Shown: positions 34,974-43,023 of the stretch, in pieces
Layout: each line of letters starts with the position of its first letter
Position numbering within the stretch: position 1 is the stretch's first letter
The notes under the pieces: model-generated
Databases searched by the model: none
What the model saw: the letters and a program-made list of their open reading frames with translations, nothing else
Told to the model about the DNA's origin: nothing
NCBI RefSeq assembly: GCF_029360805.1
Contig: NZ_JARKNC010000003.1
Location: 310,001-374,000 of the forward strand
Source of the DNA: Daejeonella sp. JGW-45
Lineage (GTDB): Bacteria > Bacteroidota > Bacteroidia > Sphingobacteriales > Sphingobacteriaceae
Reading direction: 5' to 3'
Length of the DNA stretch: 64,000 nucleotides
Translations under genes and position numbers: made by a program

Positions 34974-36164
34974 TTAGTTTTCACTATAGATGACCCGGCC
35001 TTGGACGATGGTTGTACTAACCTGAATATCTTCATCAAATATGACAATATCAGCATCCTTCCCTTTAATGAGTGAACCCTTGGCATCATTTATTCCTAAT
35101 ATATTTGCTGGTGTAAGAGATGCCATCTTAACCGCCTCCAGAAGCGGAACATTGGCCATGTTGACCATATTCCTTACAAGCCGGTCGCTGGTTGCCACAC
35201 TGCCCGCAAAGGAAGTGCGATCAGGCAGTTTAGCAACACCATCCTCGACAATAACCTTCAGTCCATTGTGTTTGCTGCCCAGGATACTCTCTCCCGGAGG
35301 CATTCCTGCAGCACGCATAGAATCAGTTATTAAGGCAATCCGGTCTGGCCCTTTGATTTTATAGATCAGTTTTAATAACGACGCGGGAAGATGTATGCCA
35401 TCCGCAATGATCTCTACGTCCATTTCATCAAGCAGGTATGCTGTTTCGATCACACCGGCGTAACGGAAGCACTCCCTTCTGGTTACACCCGACATACAGG
35501 AATAGAAGTGGGTGGCCAGAGTATAACCTGCCTCAAACGCTTCCAGGGCTTCCTCATAGATAGCGTCCGTATGCGCCATGGCTACCAGGATATTTTTTGA
35601 GCGAAGATGATTTCCAAACTCAATAGCTCCCGCAAGCTCCGGAGCTGCACTCCATCGCTTTATATCGGAAGACCGTGACAGGATATCCATATATTCTTTT
35701 GGGTCAGGGTTCCTGATGTACCGGGGATCCTGGGCACCGCACTGCTTTACAGAGAAATACGGCCCTTCAAGATGCATTCCCAGGAACTGAGCTCCTCTAT
35801 GATTATTTCTGTCAGCTTGTTTGTATAGATCCAGTGTATGATAAAGCTCATCAAGCTCGCTTGTAAGAGTGGTTGGCATCAGGCCAGTAGTACCGTACTT
35901 TGCGTGGGTTTCTGCGATCTTCAAAAATGCTTCTTCAGAGCCATCCATAAAATCGTGGCCACCTCCCCCATGAACATGAATATCTATAAAGCCCGGTGAC
36001 ACGTATTTACCTTGTGCATCTATATTCACAGCGTCGGCAAAATCAACCTGCTGCTGGGTAACCTGAACTATCTTACCATCGGCAACAAGTAATGTTGCAT
36101 TTTCCAATATTCTGTAAGGCGTGATGATACGGGCGTTATGTATCTTTAATCTGTTGTTGTTCAT
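34974..36164 (-). CDS. N-acetylglucosamine-6-phosphate deacetylase-like amidohydrolase (NagA family)
   Basis: Protein of 396 residues from ATG 36164 (MNNNRLKIHNARI), which fits the usual NagA start better than ATG 36218. Features: DIHVHGGGGHDF (HxH), LEGPYFSVKQCGAQD (metal Glu), MAHTDAIYEEA and THFYSCMSGVTRR (later His ligands), and ALITDSMRAAG (catalytic Asp). The substrate loop normally reading HxxNAM is HFYSCM here, a change at sugar-contact positions. The expected reaction is removal of acetate from an N-acetylamino-sugar phosphate. Pairing with the altered NagB-like gene supports amino-sugar catabolism, possibly not standard GlcNAc-6-P. No sugar kinase gene is present in the locus. Confidence 0.9.
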   Translation of the reverse strand: MNNNRLKIHNARIITPYRILENATLLVADGKIVQVTQQQVDFADAVNIDAQGKYVSPGFIDIHVHGGGGHDFMDGSEEAFLKIAETHAKYGTTGLMPTTLTSELDELYHTLDLYKQADRNNHRGAQFLGMHLEGPYFSVKQCGAQDPRYIRNPDPKEYMDILSRSSDIKRWSAAPELAGAIEFGNHLRSKNILVAMAHTDAIYEEALEAFEAGYTLATHFYSCMSGVTRRECFRYAGVIETAYLLDEMDVEIIADGIHLPASLLKLIYKIKGPDRIALITDSMRAAGMPPGESILGSKHNGLKVIVEDGVAKLPDRTSFAGSVATSDRLVRNMVNMANVPLLEAVKMASLTPANILGINDAKGSLIKGKDADIVIFDEDIQVSTTIVQGRVIYSEN

Positions 36165-36258
36165 TATTATAGTGATCTTGTCGTGGTAATATAGTGAATC
36201 AAAATGTATCAATCGCATAGCTCGCTGTCAGAACTGACGTGGCGAGTTGTAGCGGATA

Positions 36259-37521
36259 TTATTTAAGGAATAACTCATTGACATTACTGGCAGCTAAAAG
36301 TACCAGGATCAATAAACCAATGGCTCCGATTACCTTAACCGCCGGAGAATTTGTATGCTTACCCATTATCTTTTCGTCATTCGATACGGCATACAAAGCC
36401 AGCCCTATGAACGGCACCAGGAATATGGTCACGCTCTGCGCGAAGACGATTAACTCTAATGGCAGCTTTCCAAACCGGATAGCGATTATTGCGCCGAATA
36501 CCATAACGAGGGCAATGAACAACTTAACCCTGCCGGAGCTCAGGTTACTTTCATGTCCGAGAGAATCTGCCATTAGTGTGCCTCCTATTGTTGCATTTCC
36601 AACAAGAGACGAAAAAGAAGCGCCAAAGAGACCGATCAGAAACAATGATGAAGCGTAATTTCCGAAGAGAGGCACCAGTGCTCTCGACATATCTGAAGCA
36701 CTAACAACATTTATCCCCTGTTTATGTAAAACCGCTGCCGCACAAATCATGATAATCGCACTCATTAACCCAAGAATAAAAATACCGGTTATACTATTAC
36801 TGTTGTGTTCCTTTATTTCCGGATTAACTTTTATTCTTTCTTGTACCAGGTAAGATTGATAAAATGCCGCAACCATCGAAAACGATGAAGCAAAAAAAGC
36901 AATTACAAGGCCCAGGGATCCGGGAGCCAAACTAGGGACAAATCCTCCGGCGATTGCCGCAAAGTCAGGCTTTATCATGAAGAAGGTGGTAAGAAATGCG
37001 AAGAGCATCAAAGCCACCAGAAATATCATCAACTTCTCCAATACTTTATAAAATCCCCTAAAAAAAAGCAAAGCCATCCCTAAAAGGTTGAATGTTATAA
37101 TCCAAACAACAGGCTTTGTTCCAGTCGCTTCCGCGATCGCAATACCAACACCAATTGAATTTCCGGCCTGAAAGGAAGTCGTCACGATAAAGATGCCGAG
37201 GCCGACCGCGATAGCTGCCACCTGCCCCCACTTATGACGTATGGTTGTTAACAGCGAATGCTTTGTAGCAACTCCTATCCGGGCACCCATAATGGTAAAA
37301 ACAGCCATAAAAAACATCGCTATGACAACAATCCAGAGTAAGGAATACCCATACTGGGATCCCAGTTTTGATGTGATAGTCATTTTACTGGGTCCGAAAA
37401 CCACAGCTGCTATAATTATCCCTGGCCCAAGGGAAAGAAAAATACTTTTTAATGCACTCATGGAGCTTTTTGAGTCTGCCACAGCTGTACTTTTTGAATC
37501 ATTATTTTCTGATACTTTCAT
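36259..37521 (-). CDS. NRAMP-like inner-membrane transporter lacking canonical metal-binding residues
   Basis: Protein of 420 residues from ATG 37521, with about 11 transmembrane segments. The N-terminal LGPGIIIAAVVFGPSKMT aligns with the NRAMP TM1 motif GPGxxxxxxxxDPGN, but Asp is Gly43, Gly is Ser45 and Asn is Lys46. The TM6 MPH-type motif is also absent (ASSFSMVAAFYQSYLVQE). In true NRAMP transporters the Asp, Asn and Met coordinate manganese or iron. A metal role is therefore unlikely. It sits in the PUL, 94 bp after the next gene start boundary of nagA-like and beside a sulfatase-maturase gene, so an organic or sulfate-linked substrate is possible. The substrate is unknown. Confidence 0.85.
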   Translation of the reverse strand: MKVSENNDSKSTAVADSKSSMSALKSIFLSLGPGIIIAAVVFGPSKMTITSKLGSQYGYSLLWIVVIAMFFMAVFTIMGARIGVATKHSLLTTIRHKWGQVAAIAVGLGIFIVTTSFQAGNSIGVGIAIAEATGTKPVVWIITFNLLGMALLFFRGFYKVLEKLMIFLVALMLFAFLTTFFMIKPDFAAIAGGFVPSLAPGSLGLVIAFFASSFSMVAAFYQSYLVQERIKVNPEIKEHNSNSITGIFILGLMSAIIMICAAAVLHKQGINVVSASDMSRALVPLFGNYASSLFLIGLFGASFSSLVGNATIGGTLMADSLGHESNLSSGRVKLFIALVMVFGAIIAIRFGKLPLELIVFAQSVTIFLVPFIGLALYAVSNDEKIMGKHTNSPAVKVIGAIGLLILVLLAASNVNELFLK

Positions 37522-37604
37522 CAAATCTGGTTTTTATATTTTTCGTCCGGGCATTTACGGTTACGCACCCGAATGTAGTAACTTTATTATATAAATCAAA
37601 CTAA

Positions 37605-38660
37605 TCACAATCCCTCTGAATCTTTTACGCACCTGAAGCCCAGATTACTGCTTGAACTATTAATTTCTCCTTTACCGCGACTTCCCGCTTTATAACGGAT
37701 ACAATATTGATCGCTGCAAAGAAAAGACCCTCCCCTCTGAACCCGCTTTACTGCTCCCGGCTCGGCAGGGTCAAAACTATCAGAAGGTCCCTTAGGATCC
37801 TTTTCCGGACTCCGGCTATAATAATCTCCCCGATAAAAGTCACTGCACCATTCCCATACATTTCCTTCCATATCGTAAAGTCCATATCCATTTGAGGGGA
37901 ATGATTTGACAGGCGCCACCCCTTCGAATCCATCGTCAAGGGTATTTGCATCGGGAAAATTTCCCTGATAAATATTTGCCGCCCATTTACCTCCGGGCTT
38001 TAATTCTTTTCCCCAATAATATGGCAGATGTTCTTTTCCGCCACGGGCTGCGTATTCCCACTCCGCTTCGGTCGGAAGCCGCTTACCTGCCCATTTTGCA
38101 TAGGCCTCAGCGTCTGTATAAGTAACATGAACAACAGGATCATTTGGCCTGCCTGTAACCGAGCTTTCAGGGCCTTTAGGGTTTTTCCACCTCGCCCCGG
38201 GAACATATGCCCACCATGCCAGGGGATTATCATAACTTACAGGTTGAGCGGTGGGAGTGAATACACCAGACCCCGGCACCAGATTTTCAAGCGGCACGCC
38301 CGGAAAATCGGCTGGGTCTAAAGGCCGCTCCGCTATGGTCTGGTAGTTTGTAGCCTTTACAAACCGCTCAAACTCCGCGTTCGTAACTTCATGTTCGTCC
38401 ATCCAGAACCCGCTAACCGTAACCTTATGTACAGGTTGCGCATCAGGAAAAGCAGGATCTGCTGACCCCATATCGAAGGTACCTCCAGGAACCCATACCA
38501 TTTTTTCTGGAACGGTGTCTACTACAGACTGAACGGTATCGCTAAGATCATTGGTAGTTGATCTGGTACAGGCCGAAAGCAATATCGCAGCAAGCAATGA
38601 CCATACACTTAAGCGAGCATACGTCGCTGGTTGGGTCCGCAATTGGTAATGAAATGACAT
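37605..38660 (-). CDS. formylglycine-generating enzyme family lipoprotein (SUMF1-like)
   Basis: Protein of 351 residues from ATG 38660. A signal with lipobox LLSAC (Cys about 31) is followed by the FGE-sulfatase domain: MVWVPGGTFDMGSADP, FWMDEHEVTNAEF, RLPTEAEWEYAARGG, YGLYDMEGNVWEWCSDFY and RGGSFLCSDQYCIRY. Cys315 and Cys320 match the active-site Cys336/Cys341 pair of human FGE, so this is likely a true maturase and not one of the many degenerate family members. It would oxidise the sulfatase active-site Cys to formylglycine. The C-type sulfatase at 40024-41607 in the same operon has such a Cys. Being a lipoprotein, it would act outside the cytoplasm. Confidence 0.88.
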   Translation of the reverse strand: MSFHYQLRTQPATYARLSVWSLLAAILLSACTRSTTNDLSDTVQSVVDTVPEKMVWVPGGTFDMGSADPAFPDAQPVHKVTVSGFWMDEHEVTNAEFERFVKATNYQTIAERPLDPADFPGVPLENLVPGSGVFTPTAQPVSYDNPLAWWAYVPGARWKNPKGPESSVTGRPNDPVVHVTYTDAEAYAKWAGKRLPTEAEWEYAARGGKEHLPYYWGKELKPGGKWAANIYQGNFPDANTLDDGFEGVAPVKSFPSNGYGLYDMEGNVWEWCSDFYRGDYYSRSPEKDPKGPSDSFDPAEPGAVKRVQRGGSFLCSDQYCIRYKAGSRGKGEINSSSSNLGFRCVKDSEGL

Positions 38661-38825
38661 AGTTGATTTATTAACAAAGCTGATCAACAGGCTCATATTC
38701 TTCGGAAGTCGCTTCATATGCACCTCTCATTATTGCAGCTTTAGCCTCAATCCCCGAGATCTTTGATTGAGAACTATTGGACCGGGAATAAAGCCAAAAG
38801 GTTTGATAAATTTTATTTTTTGCCA

Positions 38826-39881
38826 TTAAATAAGGATCTCAAATATTCTTCTCTTTTGTTCGGCATCCAAAGCTATCTTAACGGCTGCGGCATTGGATTC
38901 TAACTGCTTTACTGTAGATGAAGACGGAATCACCGGGCCCATCCCCGGAAGAGATAACATGTAAGCAATTACCAACTGGCTTAGTTCAACATTCAACTCA
39001 CGGGAAATCACTCCGAGCTTTTGAAGTTTTTGAAAAATCGGTCCGGTTGCTTTCGATTCCATTCCACCTTCGTCAAATAAACGGTCGCCGGGTCCTATAT
39101 TTTGGGGATCCAGATATTTGTCTGTCAGCAGGCCTCTTGCCATAGGGCTCCAGGCAATAAACGACATCCCCGTACTTTCGGCATAGTCCAGTACACCTTT
39201 ATGGTTTTCGCTTTCACCATCCAGGATATCGAATTGATTTTGTACAGCCAGCAAGCGACAACGGGAGGATACCTGCTTTTCCAGAGATTGGTAAAGCCTG
39301 ATTTGCTCTACCGTAAAATTTGAAACTGAAAAATATCTTACCAGATCTTGCCTTATAAGATCCTCCACCGCCATAAGACTCTCCTCAGGAGGAGTCAATG
39401 GATCAAACAAGTGGAAATAAAGCACATCGAGATAATCGGTTTGCAATCTTTCAAGGCTGGCGTACACTCCATCCATAATGTTAGTGCGCGACAGGCCACA
39501 GTGATTAGGTGTAATACCATCCATAGTTCCACCAAGTTTAGTAGCCAATACCACATTCCGCCGCTGATCAGGATTATTGTTGAACCAGGTACCTATTATC
39601 CTTTCAGAATTGCCGGATGCATTGTTATACCGGTTAGCGGTATCCCAAAAGGTCACACCCAATTCCAAAGCACGGTCCAGTATCTGAAGTGAAGTTTTTT
39701 CATCTGTACGGGAACCGTCGCCACTTTCAGGGTATCCCATTTTCCAGGTACCCAGGCCTACATCAGACACTTTGAGACCAGATCTTCCAAGTACACGAAA
39801 AGGCATCTCGTTAAACGTCTTCACTTCAAATGGAATATTGTAAAATTTCGTGTCTCTGTTCTGCATGTTCGCTTCTTTCAT
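38826..39881 (-). CDS. aldo/keto reductase
   Basis: Protein of 351 residues from ATG 39881; no signal, so cytoplasmic. The AKR barrel is clear: FRVLGRSGLKVSDVGLGTW, then FWDTANRYN (catalytic Asp and Tyr), VVLATKLGG (Lys), DVLYFHLFD (His), and the C-terminal cofactor segment GPVIPSSSTVKQLESN. NADPH-dependent reduction or oxidation of a sugar carbonyl is expected. In the PUL it may process an unusual monosaccharide released by the lyase and sulfatase. The substrate is not deducible. Confidence 0.93.
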   Translation of the reverse strand: MKEANMQNRDTKFYNIPFEVKTFNEMPFRVLGRSGLKVSDVGLGTWKMGYPESGDGSRTDEKTSLQILDRALELGVTFWDTANRYNNASGNSERIIGTWFNNNPDQRRNVVLATKLGGTMDGITPNHCGLSRTNIMDGVYASLERLQTDYLDVLYFHLFDPLTPPEESLMAVEDLIRQDLVRYFSVSNFTVEQIRLYQSLEKQVSSRCRLLAVQNQFDILDGESENHKGVLDYAESTGMSFIAWSPMARGLLTDKYLDPQNIGPGDRLFDEGGMESKATGPIFQKLQKLGVISRELNVELSQLVIAYMLSLPGMGPVIPSSSTVKQLESNAAAVKIALDAEQKRRIFEILI

Positions 39882-40023
39882 ATGGATCTGATCGTTCAAT
39901 TAATGAGTTCTTAAAGATATTCGTAAGTTATCAAGAATATTTATATTCTACACTTCATAGCCTGAACCGTGATAACAGGCGGGAGTTGTAGCTGAGAGCA
40001 TGCAGAATTTATTATTGTTTGTC

Positions 40024-41607
40024 TTAAAACCATTTTGTGGTCCCACTAATACTTTGCAGTGATTGATAATCATCCTTCTGCGGTATACCATCCTTCAAAA
40101 TAGTATATCCTTTCGGCGATCCGCCCGGCCACTTCAAATCTTTAACCTGTTCAGATAAAAGTTTGCGATGCTCCTTAATAATTTCTTTGCTTGATGGCTT
40201 ATAGGCTATATTATTCCATTCATTATCATCCGTATCATGGTCATAAAGTTCTTCCAGGTTTATAAAGGGATAATAAATATACCGGTACCGGTCGGTCCTG
40301 ATCGTGTAAGCGTCACCACCCGGGGCATCCGGGGCTTCTTTAAGAACATAACCGGTTACCACACCTTTGTGGTCAAAGCTTTTGCCTTTTAGCATAGGCA
40401 CCAGGCTTTCTCCATCGACATAAGAGGGCGACTTTTCTCCTATCAATTCTGCAAGCGTTGGATACAGGTCTATTATTCCAACAGGTTTATGCGTAGAAGT
40501 TCCTCCTTTAGTAACTCCGGGCGCCGATATGAATAATGGAGCCCGGGTGGACCGCTCCCATAATGTAAACTTTTCCCAATTTTCCTTCTCACCCATATGC
40601 ATTCCATGGTCGGACCATAAAACGATAATCGTATTATCTTTATACGCAGACTTTTCAAAAACGTCCAATAACCTTCCCAGCATTGCGTCGGTAAAAGATA
40701 TCGTAGCCATATAAGCCTGGACAACTTTCTTCTGTTGGTCATTGTCAACTATAAATTTATGCAGCGGCCGTCTCCCATGAATAAATGCGTCACTAAGATC
40801 ATTCTCCTTGATCTTGATTTCGGGAACTGATTCCAGCGGGTACATATCAAAATATTTCTGGGGAACTTCCCATGGATCGTGAGGTTTGGTTAATCCTACA
40901 GCGAGAAACAAAGGCTTTTCATATTTTTGACTGAGCTGGTAGTTTGCCCATTCAACAATTTGGTAATCAGCCATATATTCATCGCTATGAGCTATTGGCC
41001 CCCAGGTAAAATAATCAGGCTGTGTGCCAACAAACAATTTCGGGTCTATCTCTTTCAAAGGCGCCCTCACCTGAAAGGGAATTGGTATGGCCAGACTTGG
41101 ATAATAATAATCCCAGCCCTTGGCTTCCGACTGGTTTACCGTAGCTCGCGGGGGTGCCAGTGTATGATATATTTTTCCTCCGGCAAGAGTTGTATATCCT
41201 CTGTTTTTGAAAAATTGCTCGATCGTTTCAACATCTCTCAGTGCCGGAACTTTTCTCCACTCGGGATTCCCCCATCCTGTTATACCTGATTTTGCGGGAT
41301 GCACACCAGTCATTATTGCTGCTCTTGAAGGCGCACAGGCTGGTGAAGGGATATGCGCATTGGTAAAGCGCATAGACATTTTTGCGAGTCTGTCGAAGTT
41401 GGGTGTTTTAAGTCCCGGTATTCCACCAAATTCTGCCGGATTGACCCAGTCGTTCAGATCATCGATCGAAACAAACAACACATTCGGCTTAGCTGACGGA
41501 GATCTTACCTGAGCATTGCAGGAAAAAGCCAGCACTAGAAATATCAGTTGGATCAGAATGACCTTGATCAAAAAGTTTAAAAATTCGGTTTTAATGTGCA
41601 GCATCAT
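40024..41607 (-). CDS. C-type sulfatase, iduronate-2-sulfatase-like (S1 family)
   Basis: Protein of 527 residues from ATG 41607 (a GTG precedes it). A hydrophobic N terminus ends LAFSCNAQ, either lipoprotein or cleaved signal. Metal-site residues lie in NVLFVSIDDLNDW (Asp49-Asp50) and WSDHGMHMGEKENWEKFT. The sulfatase signature CAPSRAAIMTG begins at Cys91, the residue converted to formylglycine. FLAVGLTKPHDPWEVPQKYF closely resembles the matching part of human iduronate-2-sulfatase. It removes sulfate esters from the glycan in the periplasm or at the surface. The FGE-type maturase two genes downstream (37605-38660) is its likely partner. Confidence 0.92.
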   Translation of the reverse strand: MMLHIKTEFLNFLIKVILIQLIFLVLAFSCNAQVRSPSAKPNVLFVSIDDLNDWVNPAEFGGIPGLKTPNFDRLAKMSMRFTNAHIPSPACAPSRAAIMTGVHPAKSGITGWGNPEWRKVPALRDVETIEQFFKNRGYTTLAGGKIYHTLAPPRATVNQSEAKGWDYYYPSLAIPIPFQVRAPLKEIDPKLFVGTQPDYFTWGPIAHSDEYMADYQIVEWANYQLSQKYEKPLFLAVGLTKPHDPWEVPQKYFDMYPLESVPEIKIKENDLSDAFIHGRRPLHKFIVDNDQQKKVVQAYMATISFTDAMLGRLLDVFEKSAYKDNTIIVLWSDHGMHMGEKENWEKFTLWERSTRAPLFISAPGVTKGGTSTHKPVGIIDLYPTLAELIGEKSPSYVDGESLVPMLKGKSFDHKGVVTGYVLKEAPDAPGGDAYTIRTDRYRYIYYPFINLEELYDHDTDDNEWNNIAYKPSSKEIIKEHRKLLSEQVKDLKWPGGSPKGYTILKDGIPQKDDYQSLQSISGTTKWF

Positions 41608-41639
41608 CACGCAGTTCTATTTAGAATTAAAAGATATAC

Positions 41640-42968
41640 TTAAGAAAACATACCAGACGGTTTGCCGCCCCGCTTGGTTATCCTGTCAAATGCAAGCAGG
41701 CTAATCATTAGCTGTCTCGGGTAATGATAGTGTTCAGCACGATTCGTGGTGTGCTTTTCAACTTTCCTGTCACCGCTATCTATAACAAAAGCATATTCAG
41801 GACGAACGAATTTAGTCCTGACATAATTCTCTGTTTCGGCAAAGCAATTCACTGCCCATTCATCACCTGTGTGCTCGATCATAATCAGCGCTCCTATCAG
41901 TATTTCTTCCTGAAGCCAACGCACTTTGGATAATAAATACTTGTTTGAAGGGATGTCGTCGAACGCGTGAAAATGCCCGCCAAAGACGTTGTCTTTAGCT
42001 ATTTCAACGTGACGTTTAAATTCGTCAGACGCCCGTCTGAAAAGCGCTGCATCTTTAAGCAATACAGCATAATTCATTACAAATGCCAATGTTTCACAGC
42101 CATGGCCTATATCACCATAACGGGATGCGATCGGGTCTGCCAGCGGACTAAGATCATGCGCCAGAGCCTCATTTAACACCCCATACTCTTTAGTTAAATG
42201 ATGATTCAAGATCGCGTCTACACAACGATCGGCGAGCAAACGAATCCTATCATCGTGCTGCTGTTTGAGTATTTGCGTAGACAGACTAAGCAGGATCATC
42301 CAATGCCCGAGGATCCTCGGACCCGGCAATCTGTTTTCTGCTTTATAGGGGTATTCGAAATCAGGCCGGTCATATCTTTCCACAGCCTTTAGAATAATTT
42401 GAATAGCCTGGTCCAAATACTGTTTTTCGCCTGTGGCCTTTGAGTATTCAGCAAGTCCTTCCGCAACGAAAAGGTTGCCATATATATCGCCCGGCACCTT
42501 TCCAATCGGCCTTCCTTCTCTTGTGAAGCTCGAAATATAATATGTATCGTCTGATGGCAAGAGCTTTAAAATAAAGTCCTTGGATTTCTTAGCAATCTCC
42601 AAATAACGCGGGTTCTTTTCAAAATTGTTATACAGGAACGAGTACATCCAAATACCCCGCCCCTCGAACCAGGCACGCTTGTTTGTACTTAATGTCTTTC
42701 TGTTCAGAATATCAACGGTACACATGAAACCGCCGTATTCATGATCTACAACCAGGCTATCCATGTTTGGTATGAATTTGTGAAATAAAGCCTCCCTGTA
42801 GGTTTCCTGGAGCTTACTGATATCAAGCCCTTTGATTATACGTAGATCAGGCTCTGACGGGCTTATTCGCGTAAGATTGGCATAAGCCGGTACAATTCCA
42901 ACTCCCAATAGGCCAAGACCTGACAGTGAGTTTCTCCTGATAAAGCTGCGTCTAGAATAGTCCGTCAT
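41640..42968 (-). CDS. Tat-exported AGE-family (N-acylglucosamine 2-epimerase-like) protein 1
   Basis: Protein of 442 residues. The N-terminal SRRSFIRRNSLSGLGLLG is a twin-arginine signal. The (alpha/alpha)6 barrel has AWFEGRGIWMYSFLYNN, GDIYGNLFVAEGLAEYSKATGE, GHGCETLAFVMNYAVL and NRAEHYHYPRQLM. The two His of GHxxE and of HYPR match the catalytic His pair of AGE epimerases. Cytoplasmic AGE enzymes epimerise N-acylglucosamine and N-acylmannosamine. Export makes a classical metabolic role doubtful; action on free or terminal sugars in the periplasm, or hydrolysis, is possible. It is paralogous to the next gene and shares most motifs with it. Confidence 0.87.
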   Translation of the reverse strand: MTDYSRRSFIRRNSLSGLGLLGVGIVPAYANLTRISPSEPDLRIIKGLDISKLQETYREALFHKFIPNMDSLVVDHEYGGFMCTVDILNRKTLSTNKRAWFEGRGIWMYSFLYNNFEKNPRYLEIAKKSKDFILKLLPSDDTYYISSFTREGRPIGKVPGDIYGNLFVAEGLAEYSKATGEKQYLDQAIQIILKAVERYDRPDFEYPYKAENRLPGPRILGHWMILLSLSTQILKQQHDDRIRLLADRCVDAILNHHLTKEYGVLNEALAHDLSPLADPIASRYGDIGHGCETLAFVMNYAVLLKDAALFRRASDEFKRHVEIAKDNVFGGHFHAFDDIPSNKYLLSKVRWLQEEILIGALIMIEHTGDEWAVNCFAETENYVRTKFVRPEYAFVIDSGDRKVEKHTTNRAEHYHYPRQLMISLLAFDRITKRGGKPSGMFS

Positions 42969-43023
42969 TCGTATTTATTATTATTCTATAGATTTCGTAA
43001 TGTGCAGAAAAAATTGCAATTCC

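Noticed and set aside
36259-37521. Manganese/iron transporter MntH
   Set aside because: The DPGN and TM6 Met motifs that bind metal are not present.
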